From Planctomycetota bacterium (GTDB lineage Bacteria; Planctomycetota; UBA8108; UBA1146; JAJFFE01), in assembly GCA_021776775.1 (NCBI GenBank), contig JAJFFE010000170.1:1-58369 (forward strand): 58,369 nt of DNA, given 5' to 3'. Shown here piece after piece: positions 8,356 through 16,873 of the stretch. Position 1 is the stretch's first letter; every line of letters begins with the position of its first letter. The notes under the pieces are model-generated. The model was given only the letters and a program-made list of their open reading frames with translations. It was not told where the DNA came from and did not search any database. Both the position numbers and the translations under genes were made by a program.

Positions 8356-11286
8356 CTACGGGCAGGGCGGGAAGCTATCGCAGCCGAGCGTATCAAGGGT
8401 CGGGTCCGGTCCGCAGCTGCTCGGAGGCGGCAGAGGAGTACCCGGACCAAAGAGCAGGTCGAGCTTCGTGATCGCGTCGCCGATGTCGACGCCACCGTCG
8501 TCGTTGGCGTCGCACGCCTCGAGACACGATGTCGAGCCCCCTGCGAACAGGTAGTTGAGTACGGTGATCGCGTCAGCAATGTCACAACCGCCGTCGGCGT
8601 TGCAGTCGCCGCGCACGAAGAACGGCTCCTCGATGATGATCCGCTTGAGGGCGTCGCTGTAGATATCAGCCAGGGCGTTTTGATCCCCGCCGTAGCCACC
8701 AAACTCCCAACTCTGACAGATCACATCGCCGTACGGATCCGACGTCTTGTAGAAGATCGCGGTGTCGTAGGGATCCGCCGATCCACCCACACCATCGTCG
8801 CTCCAAATGACGCCAGCGTCGTCACCCGGAATATCGACTCCGATAAGCGGATCAGACCCCGTCGGCGCGATCTGGTCGTTCCAGTCGTTACCGGTTTGGT
8901 CTTGGTTGTAGACCGCGTCCAGTCCCGTCACGTCGACGTTCGAGTGCGATCCGCCGATCATGCCTTGGAAGCTGTCGTTGCCGTCGCCATTGATGTTGCC
9001 GTCGGCCTCGAGACCCAGGACGCCATCGTAGTCACGCCACTCGGTCGGTGTGTGGAAGCCCCAACCGTCACCCGCCTCGTGGTAAACCGACACGCCGCTG
9101 GTCAGAAGGCCTACCACCGTTGCCGCGTCGGTCGCGGACAACGCGTAGTCGTCGGGGAACGACCCGTTCATCATCCACAGGACGCCATTCGGGGCGCCAA
9201 GCAGCTGATCGAGACACGGGTAGTCGAGTGAGTCGATGATGATGTAGTCCTTGCCGGTCGCGTCGAACGCGGCGGCCAAGGCGCCCACACTGTCGATACC
9301 ACTCGCGGTTTCGCCGGCGAAGATCACGTTCGTCTCACCGCTGTAGATCGAAATCGTAGCCGTGCAGCTAGCGGAGATCGTCCCGCCGCTGGTGCATTCC
9401 GTGGTCACGGTCATGGTGTAGGTACCGTTACCGAGATCCGGAATGTTGAAGCTGTACGTGTCCTGATCGCCGGACGCGGCGTCAGAGAAGACAACCGCGC
9501 CAGAGCTGTCGGTCGTCTCGAGCAAGAAGCCGGAGATGGCACCGCTCGAATCGGGGTTGGTCCAGCTCACGTCGATTCGACCGGTCTCGCAGTTTGCGGA
9601 ACAGGCGAGATCGGCCGCTGGCAGACACACTTCGTTACAAGCGACGTTCAGGACACCAACACCGGTGGACGTCTGGAAGCCACCGACCTGGACGATCACC
9701 ACCTGGCCGAGCGTCACCGGAATCGTGATGGACGACTGCAGGCCGCAGAAGTCGTCGTTGCACGCAATGGGGGTCGGAACGGCTCCCGCCACCGGGCAGG
9801 CGTCATAGAGTGCCAATCGACTGTCGTAGGTGCTGCCACACGTGTCGATGGTGAGTTCACCCGTGCACGACGCGGTCACGCAGTACCAAATGTCGCTAGG
9901 CGCCAGGGAACCACCACAGCCGGGGCTCACACCACTCGGGGTCGCAAAGGTGGTCATGAACGGGAAGCTACCGTCGGCGTCGATTTCTATGCAGTCCTCA
10001 CACTCGTCATTGAGAGGCGAGCAGTCATTCGGTCCACCGGGCGTGTCTTTGCCCGCCGCCGGATCGAAGGCACCGACAGCCCACGCGCCGCCATCGAGGC
10101 AACGCTGCGGGTGCCCGGGCACGAACGTCCCATCGGGACCGACGCTCACTGGGCCGTAGTTGCACTCGCCGCCGGCCGGATCTTCGACCAGCGCAATGGA
10201 GTCGAGCACGCTAACCCATGGGGTCGCGTCCATGGCACAGTCGTCGTCGAAGTCGAGATCGTCACCCACCGCGCCCGTGAAACCGCACACCAACATGTGC
10301 GTCACGTTGTCGCTGTTCTCGAAGTTGAGCGATGTGGTGAGATCGGCCACGCCGAGAGTGAACGTGCTCTCCGCGGCGACGAAGAAGCCGGTCGCGGGTA
10401 TGACAGAACCGGTCAGGTCGACCACTGCTTCGATCACACCGCTACCGAGCGCTGCGGTACCATCGCCGATGACCAGGTACGTAAAGCCGTCGAGCGGCGC
10501 ACCGGGAGGACCGATGAGCTCGAAGTACTCATCATCGTCTCCGCCGGGTTGATCGATTCGGATTTCGTTGATCTGGATCGGACTGGGCGTTCCCGGGACC
10601 AGAACCGGGCACAGCCCGCCGGGCGGTGGCCCGCCGGCGGCCATGGTGACGGTTGCGGTAGTCGTCCCGCTCATGCCATCCAAGACGCTGCCGGGGGCGC
10701 CGACGAAATCGATTTGGTATGTGACGTCGAAGAAGCTGTCGACGTTGAAGTCGCCGCCGGGCAACTGAGTCAACGTCGTGCTGCCGGGGCTCGGCAGACC
10801 GAAGCCTGTTCCACCGGTGATGCTGAGAAAGTCGAAGTCCGGATCGCCGAACAATTCGCCTTGCAGCTGGAACATGTCGTTGGGGAACGTCTGCACCGGG
10901 TCGCCCGGTGTTCGCGGGCCGGTATGCGCGACGCACTGAATCTGCAGAGCGATGTTTCGCGAGAAGCCTGTCAGCGCCCCGGTCCCCTCCATGTTCATGA
11001 ACAGGATAGAGTCGAACGTTTCCTCTTCACCACCGAGCGCGCCGCCGGGTTGCGCGACGACGTTGAAGAACTTGGTGTGTTCGGCGCCAACGATAACCGT
11101 CGTGCCGGGCGGAAGCCCGTCGATGATTTCGTGCGCATCCATTGGACTGACATATCCACAGCCATCCGGCGGCAGATTAACGGTGCCCGTTCCGTTGTCG
11201 GGAACGATGCACGGTTGCGCGAACGCAGGCACAGCCGTGAGCAAGACCGTCGCGAAGACGGCACACGCGAAACGTGGAAGCCTCAT
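8356..11286 (-). CDS. Large secreted multidomain dockerin-like protein
   Basis: 977 residues with a signal peptide (MRLPRFACAVFATVLLTAVP...AFA-QP). The N-terminal third resembles a jelly-roll region. It is followed by a lamin-tail-like domain (IQINEIRIDQPGGDDDEYFE) and a Cys-rich bacterial PPC-like beta-sandwich (DIWYCVTASCTGELTIDTCG). A fibronectin-III-like segment comes next, then a module of about 230 residues containing DYDGVLGLEADGN, DVTGLDAVYNQDQT and CQSWEFGGYGGDQNA. That module recurs in the protein at 21458-23440. The C-terminus has two dockerin-like loops (GDCNADGGCDIADAITVLNY and DANDDGGVDIGDAITKLDLL) and a tail ending PPCP. The ATG at 11286 has GGAGG six bases upstream, and the signal peptide starts there, so the longer upstream frame is rejected. 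Probably surface-exposed or extracellular; no enzymatic function is assigned. Confidence 0.85.
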   Translation of the reverse strand: MRLPRFACAVFATVLLTAVPAFAQPCIVPDNGTGTVNLPPDGCGYVSPMDAHEIIDGLPPGTTVIVGAEHTKFFNVVAQPGGALGGEEETFDSILFMNMEGTGALTGFSRNIALQIQCVAHTGPRTPGDPVQTFPNDMFQLQGELFGDPDFDFLSITGGTGFGLPSPGSTTLTQLPGGDFNVDSFFDVTYQIDFVGAPGSVLDGMSGTTTATVTMAAGGPPPGGLCPVLVPGTPSPIQINEIRIDQPGGDDDEYFELIGPPGAPLDGFTYLVIGDGTAALGSGVIEAVVDLTGSVIPATGFFVAAESTFTLGVADLTTSLNFENSDNVTHMLVCGFTGAVGDDLDFDDDCAMDATPWVSVLDSIALVEDPAGGECNYGPVSVGPDGTFVPGHPQRCLDGGAWAVGAFDPAAGKDTPGGPNDCSPLNDECEDCIEIDADGSFPFMTTFATPSGVSPGCGGSLAPSDIWYCVTASCTGELTIDTCGSTYDSRLALYDACPVAGAVPTPIACNDDFCGLQSSITIPVTLGQVVIVQVGGFQTSTGVGVLNVACNEVCLPAADLACSANCETGRIDVSWTNPDSSGAISGFLLETTDSSGAVVFSDAASGDQDTYSFNIPDLGNGTYTMTVTTECTSGGTISASCTATISIYSGETNVIFAGETASGIDSVGALAAAFDATGKDYIIIDSLDYPCLDQLLGAPNGVLWMMNGSFPDDYALSATDAATVVGLLTSGVSVYHEAGDGWGFHTPTEWRDYDGVLGLEADGNINGDGNDSFQGMIGGSHSNVDVTGLDAVYNQDQTGNDWNDQIAPTGSDPLIGVDIPGDDAGVIWSDDGVGGSADPYDTAIFYKTSDPYGDVICQSWEFGGYGGDQNALADIYSDALKRIIIEEPFFVRGDCNADGGCDIADAITVLNYLFAGGSTSCLEACDANDDGGVDIGDAITKLDLLFGPGTPLPPPSSCGPDPTLDTLGCDSFPPCP

Positions 11287-11650
11287 AGAGCCCCTCCCTT
11301 TTGCACTGAGTATGCGGAAGATTTCGAGCCAGCGCCGCGACAACGTCATCCCATAGTGGGTGCGTTGCCGCCGAGCCGATTTAGGATCGCCGAGCCAACA
11401 CGGCCCGTCAAGCAGCGAACCACGCCGGAGCACACATCGTGCGATGGTCGAACTGCAGCTATTTGACTAACAGCAAGTCGACTTGGACGATCCAGCGATG
11501 ATCGCGAACACGTCCCGACAAATCGTTCCTAACAACGAGAGGAATGGCTGATCGGGTGAGGAGTCGCGGCGATACGCCGAGTTCGTGAGAACCAACATGA
11601 GAACAAACAAATAGATGGCCGCGGTCGCAGAAACGTCCAAGGCAGGACGC
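11287..11650. other. Intergenic region upstream of the large dockerin gene
   Basis: 364 bases between the sigma-54 activator (ends 11651) and the dockerin gene (starts 11286), both minus. The region must hold the dockerin-gene promoter, but no convincing -35/-10 or -24/-12 pair was found by eye. A 57-codon minus-strand frame (TTG at 11640 to the stop at 11467) encodes a peptide with one hydrophobic helix (AAIYLFVLMLVLT). It lacks a ribosome-binding site and is only a weak small-protein candidate. Confidence 0.4.
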
Positions 11651-13255
11651 CTACAGTGGAATACCGTGCTTCTCCATGCGGCGGTACAACGTCTTTCGAG
11701 ACAACCCGAGCGAGCGGGCGGCCAACGACTTGTTCCCGTCGTTCTCCCGCAACGCGCGCAAGATGACTTCACGCTCCGCGCGGTCGACGACTGACTTGAT
11801 ATCGGTACGTGAAGCGGGCGCGGTCTCGGCCGGCCGAAAGCCGGTGATCTCCTCGAAACGTTTTACGTCGAAGCTATCCGCACCGAGGGCCACCATTCGT
11901 AGAAGCAAGTTGTCGAGCTCGCGGCAGTTCCCCGGCCAGTCGTACGCCAACATTGCACCTTCGATCACCGGCGCAACCCAAGCCGGGTCGTCACTGCTGC
12001 GATGACGGTCATAGAACAACTTGGCGAGCAGAACGATGTCTTCGCTGCGTTCACGAAGCGGGGGAATACGGAACCGTGCTCCGGCCAGTCGATAGAAGAG
12101 ATCGTGGCGAAGAGTGGACGTCGCGTGCTCGCCTTCGGGTCCGATCAAACTCGCAGAGAGCACACGAATATCGGACGTCTCTTCCTTGGCGCCGCTCACC
12201 GGTCGGTACGAACCGGTCTCGAGCACACGCAACAATGCGTTCTGAAGTTCCTCCCGCATCTCTCCGACGTCGTCGAGAAACAGCGTTCCCCCCCGAGCAA
12301 GTTCGAGAAGACCGGTTCGCGACTTGTCCGCTCCGGTGAACGCCCCCTTCTCGTGTCCGAACAGCTCGATCTCGACGAGTGACTCAGGAATCGCACCACA
12401 GTGCAACGATACGAATTGACCCGTCCGTCCCGACGCGGCGTGAATCCCGCGTGCGAGCACTTCTTTGCCCGTGCCACTCTCGCCTTCGATCACAATGGAC
12501 AGGTTCGACTTTGCCAACAGCTCCAACTCGCCGACGACCGTGATCAACGCCGGACAACGCGTCAAGAACCCGTGAAACTCGACCTCCCGTTCACTGTGCT
12601 GCGCGACCTTGGCGGCGGGCTGGCGACCCGACGTGGCTTGTTCGGTCGACTTCCGTAGTCGCTCGAGTCGGCGCTCCGCTGCTCTCACGGCTCGTTCGGA
12701 AACGTCGAACTCGTGCCAGAAGCCGAGGAAGTCGAAGGCTGGCTGGAATTCGGAGGAACCAGAGTCGCTGTCACGCCAATCGATGGGACGGAATCGGGAA
12801 TCGAAATAGAGGAAGCAATCGTCGGCCGCGCGCCCGATGGGAACAACGAGGATCGCACGGATGCGTGTCGCGTTGTCCCGTTCTCCTTCGGTACGAAACC
12901 GACGGTCTGACCGGGTGTCGGAGAAGAACTGCACCGTTCCCTGAGAGAGCGCGCGCTGCACGGCAAAGTGTGATATCCAGCGGTCGGCGTCGTGCACCGC
13001 TTCGCCGTCGGTGTTTCGCGCGGCACGCACTCGGTACGCTCCGCCGCTTCCCAGAGAAACGAAGAACACACGCTCGGCGTGAACTCGATCGAGCAAGTAC
13101 TCGAGTAGGGGAACGAGTGATTCGTTCGTGCGTCCCTTGTCGCGCCACGACGCCAGCGCCCGCGCAACGACGTCAGCCCCCGACAGCGGCGTGTCATTTG
13201 TCAGACCCGCCGCGGCCGGCTCGGCGTTTGAATCATCGTTGAGGTCGTTGTCCAA
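11651..13255 (-). CDS. Sigma-54-dependent transcriptional activator with GAF domain
   Basis: 534 residues in three parts. About 40-190 is a GAF-like sensor. About 225-460 is the AAA+ domain, with Walker A GESGTGKE (258-265), the sigma-54 contact loop GAFTGA (304-309), Walker B GGTLFLDD (322-329), and the [22 protein letters not shown] stretch near the sensor region (shown in part). About 495-534 is a Fis-type helix-turn-helix ([22 protein letters not shown], abridged). It opens sigma-54 promoters upon a signal sensed by GAF. The second acidic residue of Walker B is Asp where most relatives have Glu. The frame begins with TTG at 13255; the start is uncertain because the ribosome-binding site is weak. 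It follows nadK by 36 bp, so it may be the last gene of the UDP-xylose/nadK operon. Confidence 0.92.
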   Translation of the reverse strand: MDNDLNDDSNAEPAAAGLTNDTPLSGADVVARALASWRDKGRTNESLVPLLEYLLDRVHAERVFFVSLGSGGAYRVRAARNTDGEAVHDADRWISHFAVQRALSQGTVQFFSDTRSDRRFRTEGERDNATRIRAILVVPIGRAADDCFLYFDSRFRPIDWRDSDSGSSEFQPAFDFLGFWHEFDVSERAVRAAERRLERLRKSTEQATSGRQPAAKVAQHSEREVEFHGFLTRCPALITVVGELELLAKSNLSIVIEGESGTGKEVLARGIHAASGRTGQFVSLHCGAIPESLVEIELFGHEKGAFTGADKSRTGLLELARGGTLFLDDVGEMREELQNALLRVLETGSYRPVSGAKEETSDIRVLSASLIGPEGEHATSTLRHDLFYRLAGARFRIPPLRERSEDIVLLAKLFYDRHRSSDDPAWVAPVIEGAMLAYDWPGNCRELDNLLLRMVALGADSFDVKRFEEITGFRPAETAPASRTDIKSVVDRAEREVILRALRENDGNKSLAARSLGLSRKTLYRRMEKHGIPL

Positions 13256-13291
13256 GTTATCTCGCTGACTCCAGCAATAGGGTTCTGGCCG

Positions 13292-14203
13292 CTACGGCTC
13301 CGCGCGCTCGATCGAGTCGTCACCCGTCGCCGAGCCCCCGATGACCTTGCGAACAAGCATGTCGACAAAGTTGTATCCGGGACCGCGCAGGAGTTCGATT
13401 CGAAGACCGTCGTGTCGAATAGCGACCTCGGACACCGCCTCGACCGCACGTCCGTCGCACACGCAGCGGCAGGGCCGCTTCTGGCGATCCGAGTTGACGA
13501 CTCGAATGGCGCTATCGAGCGTCAGCAACAACGGAAACTGCAGCGAGTGAAACTGAACTGGCCGGTGCGGACAGAGTGGCGTCACCATCATGCTATCGAC
13601 CAGCGGGTGGATCACCGGTCCGCCGGCGGCGAGGGAGTACGCGGTCGATCCGCCTGGGGTGGCGACGATCAAGCCGTCTCCAGAATAACGATTCAACATC
13701 ACGCCATCGATGTAGCTGAGCAGCTCGACCGTTTGGCCGGACGCGCGCTCGATCACGAAGTCGTTGAACGCGCGATCGACGATGCAACGTCCATCGGAGA
13801 GCACGATCGTCGCTTCGAGCACCGGGTAGGACGCACTGGTCCACGATCCGCCCGCGATGAGATCGGCAAGCTCTTCGGCCGGCGCCGCCGGATTCATCAA
13901 GAAGCCGACGCGCCCGAAGTTCAATCCGTAGAACGGTGTCGACGGATAGCCGAGGGCTCGGGTGAGCGTCATCATGAAGCCGTCACCGCCGAGGACCAGG
14001 ACCAGGTCGACGTCCTTGACCGGTTCGCCCCAGTTCAAGATGGCGGAATCGCCTGGCATGGGCGGGATGATGGGTATGTCGAGGTTGAGCTCTTCCGCGG
14101 TCACGGTTTCGAGCCCGCGGGCGGCGAACGCCGGCTTCAGCTCACTGAGGAGCGGCTCGACTTGCGGATTCAGCGGACTGGCTGCAATCAGCACTCTGGT
14201 CAC
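13292..14203 (-). CDS. nadK: NAD kinase
   Basis: About 303 residues. The protein phosphorylates NAD(H) at the 2'-hydroxyl of its adenosine to give NADP(H), using ATP, in the cytosol. The diagnostic motifs are present: VLGGDGFMMTLTRAL (GGDG at about 72-75), GLNFGRVGFLMNP, AFNDFVIERASG and the long GDGLIVATPGGSTAYSLAAG. In the last the usual TPTGST is TPGGST. Length is typical (about 290-310). The start is GTG at 14203: AAGGAG lies seven bases upstream and the NADK fold begins immediately (VTRVLIAASP). The longer frame from 14254 has no such signal. It sits 60 bp after the UDP-xylose synthase gene on the same strand. NADPH supply has no obvious link with nucleotide-sugar synthesis, so the grouping may be incidental. 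Confidence 0.93.
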   Translation of the reverse strand: MTRVLIAASPLNPQVEPLLSELKPAFAARGLETVTAEELNLDIPIIPPMPGDSAILNWGEPVKDVDLVLVLGGDGFMMTLTRALGYPSTPFYGLNFGRVGFLMNPAAPAEELADLIAGGSWTSASYPVLEATIVLSDGRCIVDRAFNDFVIERASGQTVELLSYIDGVMLNRYSGDGLIVATPGGSTAYSLAAGGPVIHPLVDSMMVTPLCPHRPVQFHSLQFPLLLTLDSAIRVVNSDRQKRPCRCVCDGRAVEAVSEVAIRHDGLRIELLRGPGYNFVDMLVRKVIGGSATGDDSIERAEP

Positions 14204-14263
14204 AGGTGGACTCCTTCGACTGCGATGGTATCGACCCGCAGCGAAGAAGTCCAAACCCCGTGA

Positions 14264-15226
14264 TTAGACGGAGATGCGACCCAGCTTCTCGAGTTCCTTG
14301 CGGAAGTAGTCGAGGGTCTTGGTCAACCCCTCCCGGCGGTCGACTTGCGGCTCCCACTCAAGAACGCGGCGCGCCTTGGTGATATCCGGCTGGCGAACCT
14401 TCGGGTCGTCAGAGGGCAGGTCCTTATAGATCACCTCGCTCTTGGAGCCGCACAGATCGCGAATCTCCTCGGCGAACTCTTTGATCGTGACCTCATTCGG
14501 GTTGCCGATGTTGGTCGGCTCGAGTTCGTCGGAATTGAGCAGGCGGAAGATGCCTTCGACCAGGTCAGACACGTAACAGAACGAACGCGTCTGACTGCCG
14601 TCGCCGAACACGGTGATGGCATCACCCTCGAGCGCCTGACACATGAACGCTGGCAAGGCGCGTCCGTCGTTCAGCCGCATGCGAGGGCCGTACGTGTTGA
14701 AGATCCGTACGATCCGCGTTTCAACGCCGTGGTAGCGATTGTATGCGAGGGTCATCGCTTCCGCGAAACGCTTCGCTTCGTCGTACACGCCACGATCACC
14801 GACCGGGTTGACGTTCCCCCAGTAGGTTTCCGGCTGCGGATGAACCAGCGGATCACCGTACACTTCGGAGGTAGAGGCGAGCAGGAACTTCGCCTTCTTC
14901 TCCTTGGCCAGACCGAGCGCCTTGTGCGTACCTAGCGATCCAACCTTGAGCGTCTGAATCGGTAGCTCGAGGTAATCGATCGGACTCGCCGGCGACGCGA
15001 AATGCAGAATCGCGTCGACCGGGCCAGCCACGTGAATGAAGTTCGTCACGTCCTGCTTGATGAAGGCGAAATCCGGATTGCCGACCAGATGCTCGATGTT
15101 CGTGAGCTGTCCGGTAATCAGGTTGTCCATCGCGGTGACTCGGTAGTCGCGGGCGAGGAACAGATCGGCGAGGTGGGATCCGATGAACCCCGCCCCTCCG
15201 GTAATCAACACGTGCGGCTTAGACAT
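14264..15226 (-). CDS. uxs: UDP-glucuronate decarboxylase (UDP-xylose synthase)
   Basis: 320 residues, short-chain dehydrogenase fold. It converts UDP-glucuronate to UDP-xylose plus CO2 with tightly bound NAD+. Visible features are the dinucleotide motif [10 protein letters not shown] (10-19), the UXS signature [20 protein letters not shown] (76-95), the catalytic STSEVYG (118-124) and Tyr148-xxx-Lys152 (GVYDEAK). Further signatures are [10 protein letters not shown] and the C-terminal [14 protein letters not shown]. These distinguish it from plain dTDP-glucose dehydratases. The ATG lies inside the end of the UDP-glucose dehydrogenase gene (8-base overlap), indicating translational coupling. 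The pair makes UDP-GlcA and UDP-Xyl for exopolysaccharide or glycoprotein synthesis. Confidence 0.92.
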   Translation of the reverse strand: MSKPHVLITGGAGFIGSHLADLFLARDYRVTAMDNLITGQLTNIEHLVGNPDFAFIKQDVTNFIHVAGPVDAILHFASPASPIDYLELPIQTLKVGSLGTHKALGLAKEKKAKFLLASTSEVYGDPLVHPQPETYWGNVNPVGDRGVYDEAKRFAEAMTLAYNRYHGVETRIVRIFNTYGPRMRLNDGRALPAFMCQALEGDAITVFGDGSQTRSFCYVSDLVEGIFRLLNSDELEPTNIGNPNEVTIKEFAEEIRDLCGSKSEVIYKDLPSDDPKVRQPDITKARRVLEWEPQVDRREGLTKTLDYFRKELEKLGRISV

Positions 15227-16535
15227 ACGAAGAATCTCTCACGCCGATACCGTAGTACTCGAAGCCCTGCTCCAGCAGAGTTGCCGGATCGTACAGGTTG
15301 CGACCGTCGAGAATCACTGGCTCGGAGAGTGCGTCTCGAATGCGACCAAAGTCCGGCTGACGGAACTCGTTCCACTCGGTGACGACGAGAAGAGCAGATG
15401 CACCAGGCAAGGCCTGGTAGGACTTCTCGACGATCTTGACACTGTCACCGAAGATCTGCGCCGCCACCTCGCGGGCTTCCGGATCGTACGCGACGATCTT
15501 CGCCCCCCGTGCGATGAGCGCGTTTGCCACCACGACCGACGGTGCTTCACGCATGTCGTCGGTCTCGGGTTTGAAGGCCAAACCCCACATGGCGAACGTG
15601 TGGCCGGTTAGGTCTTCGCCGAAGCGACGCACGACCTTCTCTACGAGCACCATCTTCTGGGCTTCGTTGACTCGATCGACTGACTCGAGGATCTGGAGGG
15701 ACATGTCGTTGTTGCGGGCAGTCGCCATGATAGCACGGACGTCCTTGGGGAAGCACGATCCACCGTAGCCGACGCCGGGGAACAAGAACGAATGGCCAAT
15801 GCGCGAGTCGCTCCCCATCCCGTTGCGGACCTTGGTGACGTCCGCTCCAACCTCTTCGCACAACCGTGCGATCTCGTTCATGAAGCTGATCTTCGTGGCG
15901 AGCATCGCGTTCGAAGCGTACTTCGTCATCTCCGCCGACGGCGGATCCATGATCATGATCGGCTTTCCGCTGCGCACGAACGGTCCGTAGAGGTCCTTCA
16001 TGAGCTTAGCCGCCCGGTCGCTGTCGGTCCCGATGACCACGCGATCCGGCTTCGTGAAGTCATCGATTGCGGCGCCCTCTTTGAGGAACTCCGGATTCGA
16101 GACGACGTCGTAGGGTAAGTCGGTCACCTTGGCGACGATGTCGTGAACCATCTTCGCGGTGCCGACCGGAACCGTCGACTTGTTGACGATGACGAGCGGT
16201 CCTGTCATCGCTTTGCCGATCTCTTCGGCAACGATCTGAACGGCGCGGAGGTCTGCCTGTCCGTCGTGACTCTGCGGAGTACCGACCGCGATAAACGCGA
16301 TGTCGGCTCCGTCGATCGACGAGGCGAGATCAGTGGTGAACTTCAGCCGTCCTTCTTCGACGTTTCGGTGGATCAGATGGTCGAGCCCTGGCTCGTAGAT
16401 CGGGACTTCGCCCCGATTGAGAGCCTCGACTTTCGACTGATCCTTGTCGACACAGACGACATCCTGTCCGGTGTCGGCAAAACAGGTCCCCGCGACGAGA
16501 CCGACGTATCCAGTGCCGACCACGGCGATTTTCAT
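15219..16535 (-). CDS. ugd: UDP-glucose 6-dehydrogenase
   Basis: 438 residues, the usual length. It oxidises UDP-glucose twice with NAD+ to UDP-glucuronate. Evidence: the N-terminal Rossmann motif [17 protein letters not shown], the AVGTP loop, [20 protein letters not shown], and the catalytic-cysteine motif [12 protein letters not shown] with Cys261. The C-terminal UDP-binding domain ([20 protein letters not shown]) is also complete. The start ATG has GGAGGA seven bases upstream. This is the first gene of a minus-strand run ugd-uxs-nadK-regulator. Its product is the substrate of the overlapping downstream uxs product. Confidence 0.96.
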   Translation of the reverse strand: MKIAVVGTGYVGLVAGTCFADTGQDVVCVDKDQSKVEALNRGEVPIYEPGLDHLIHRNVEEGRLKFTTDLASSIDGADIAFIAVGTPQSHDGQADLRAVQIVAEEIGKAMTGPLVIVNKSTVPVGTAKMVHDIVAKVTDLPYDVVSNPEFLKEGAAIDDFTKPDRVVIGTDSDRAAKLMKDLYGPFVRSGKPIMIMDPPSAEMTKYASNAMLATKISFMNEIARLCEEVGADVTKVRNGMGSDSRIGHSFLFPGVGYGGSCFPKDVRAIMATARNNDMSLQILESVDRVNEAQKMVLVEKVVRRFGEDLTGHTFAMWGLAFKPETDDMREAPSVVVANALIARGAKIVAYDPEAREVAAQIFGDSVKIVEKSYQALPGASALLVVTEWNEFRQPDFGRIRDALSEPVILDGRNLYDPATLLEQGFEYYGIGVRDSSYV

Positions 16536-16873
16536 GCTGATTCCTCCGCTAGTTGAGGGGTGGCTTCCGATGATATGCCGTCGGCGGAGATGTCGATAAA
16601 CCCAACTACGATCGACACTTCAGTAGCGCAGACGATTCCACGGAAGCCGGGGATTCTAACCGTAGTATCGGCGAGCACGAGTCAAAAGATGAACCGGCAA
16701 GAACCGGCATCTCGAAGCGACCGGTCCGGGGCCGCTGCGCCGCCCGGGAATCTCGCCGTATCTACTGACGCCTAAACCGGTTGCCGGGGTGCGTCGACGC
16801 GAAACGCCCGTACCCCCATAATGGAGGATCGACGGAATCTATCGCCGACGAGTGAACCCCAAGGGGAACCGCG
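16536..16873. other. Divergent intergenic region between ugd and the LamG/toroid gene
   Basis: 338 bases that must carry promoters in both directions. An 8-base inverted repeat (GGCTTCCG at 16562-16569 and CGGAAGCC at 16641-16648) is separated by 71 bases, and a short direct repeat AACCGGCA occurs near 16690-16710. No confident promoter or RNA element was identified by eye. Confidence 0.35.

Noticed and set aside
11467..11640. Possible 57-codon membrane peptide after the sigma-54 activator
   Set aside because: TTG start without Shine-Dalgarno; one hydrophobic helix alone is weak evidence.
16562..16648. GGCTTCCG/CGGAAGCC inverted repeat as an operator
   Set aside because: The arms are 71 bases apart and match nothing recognised; mentioned only in the intergenic entry.
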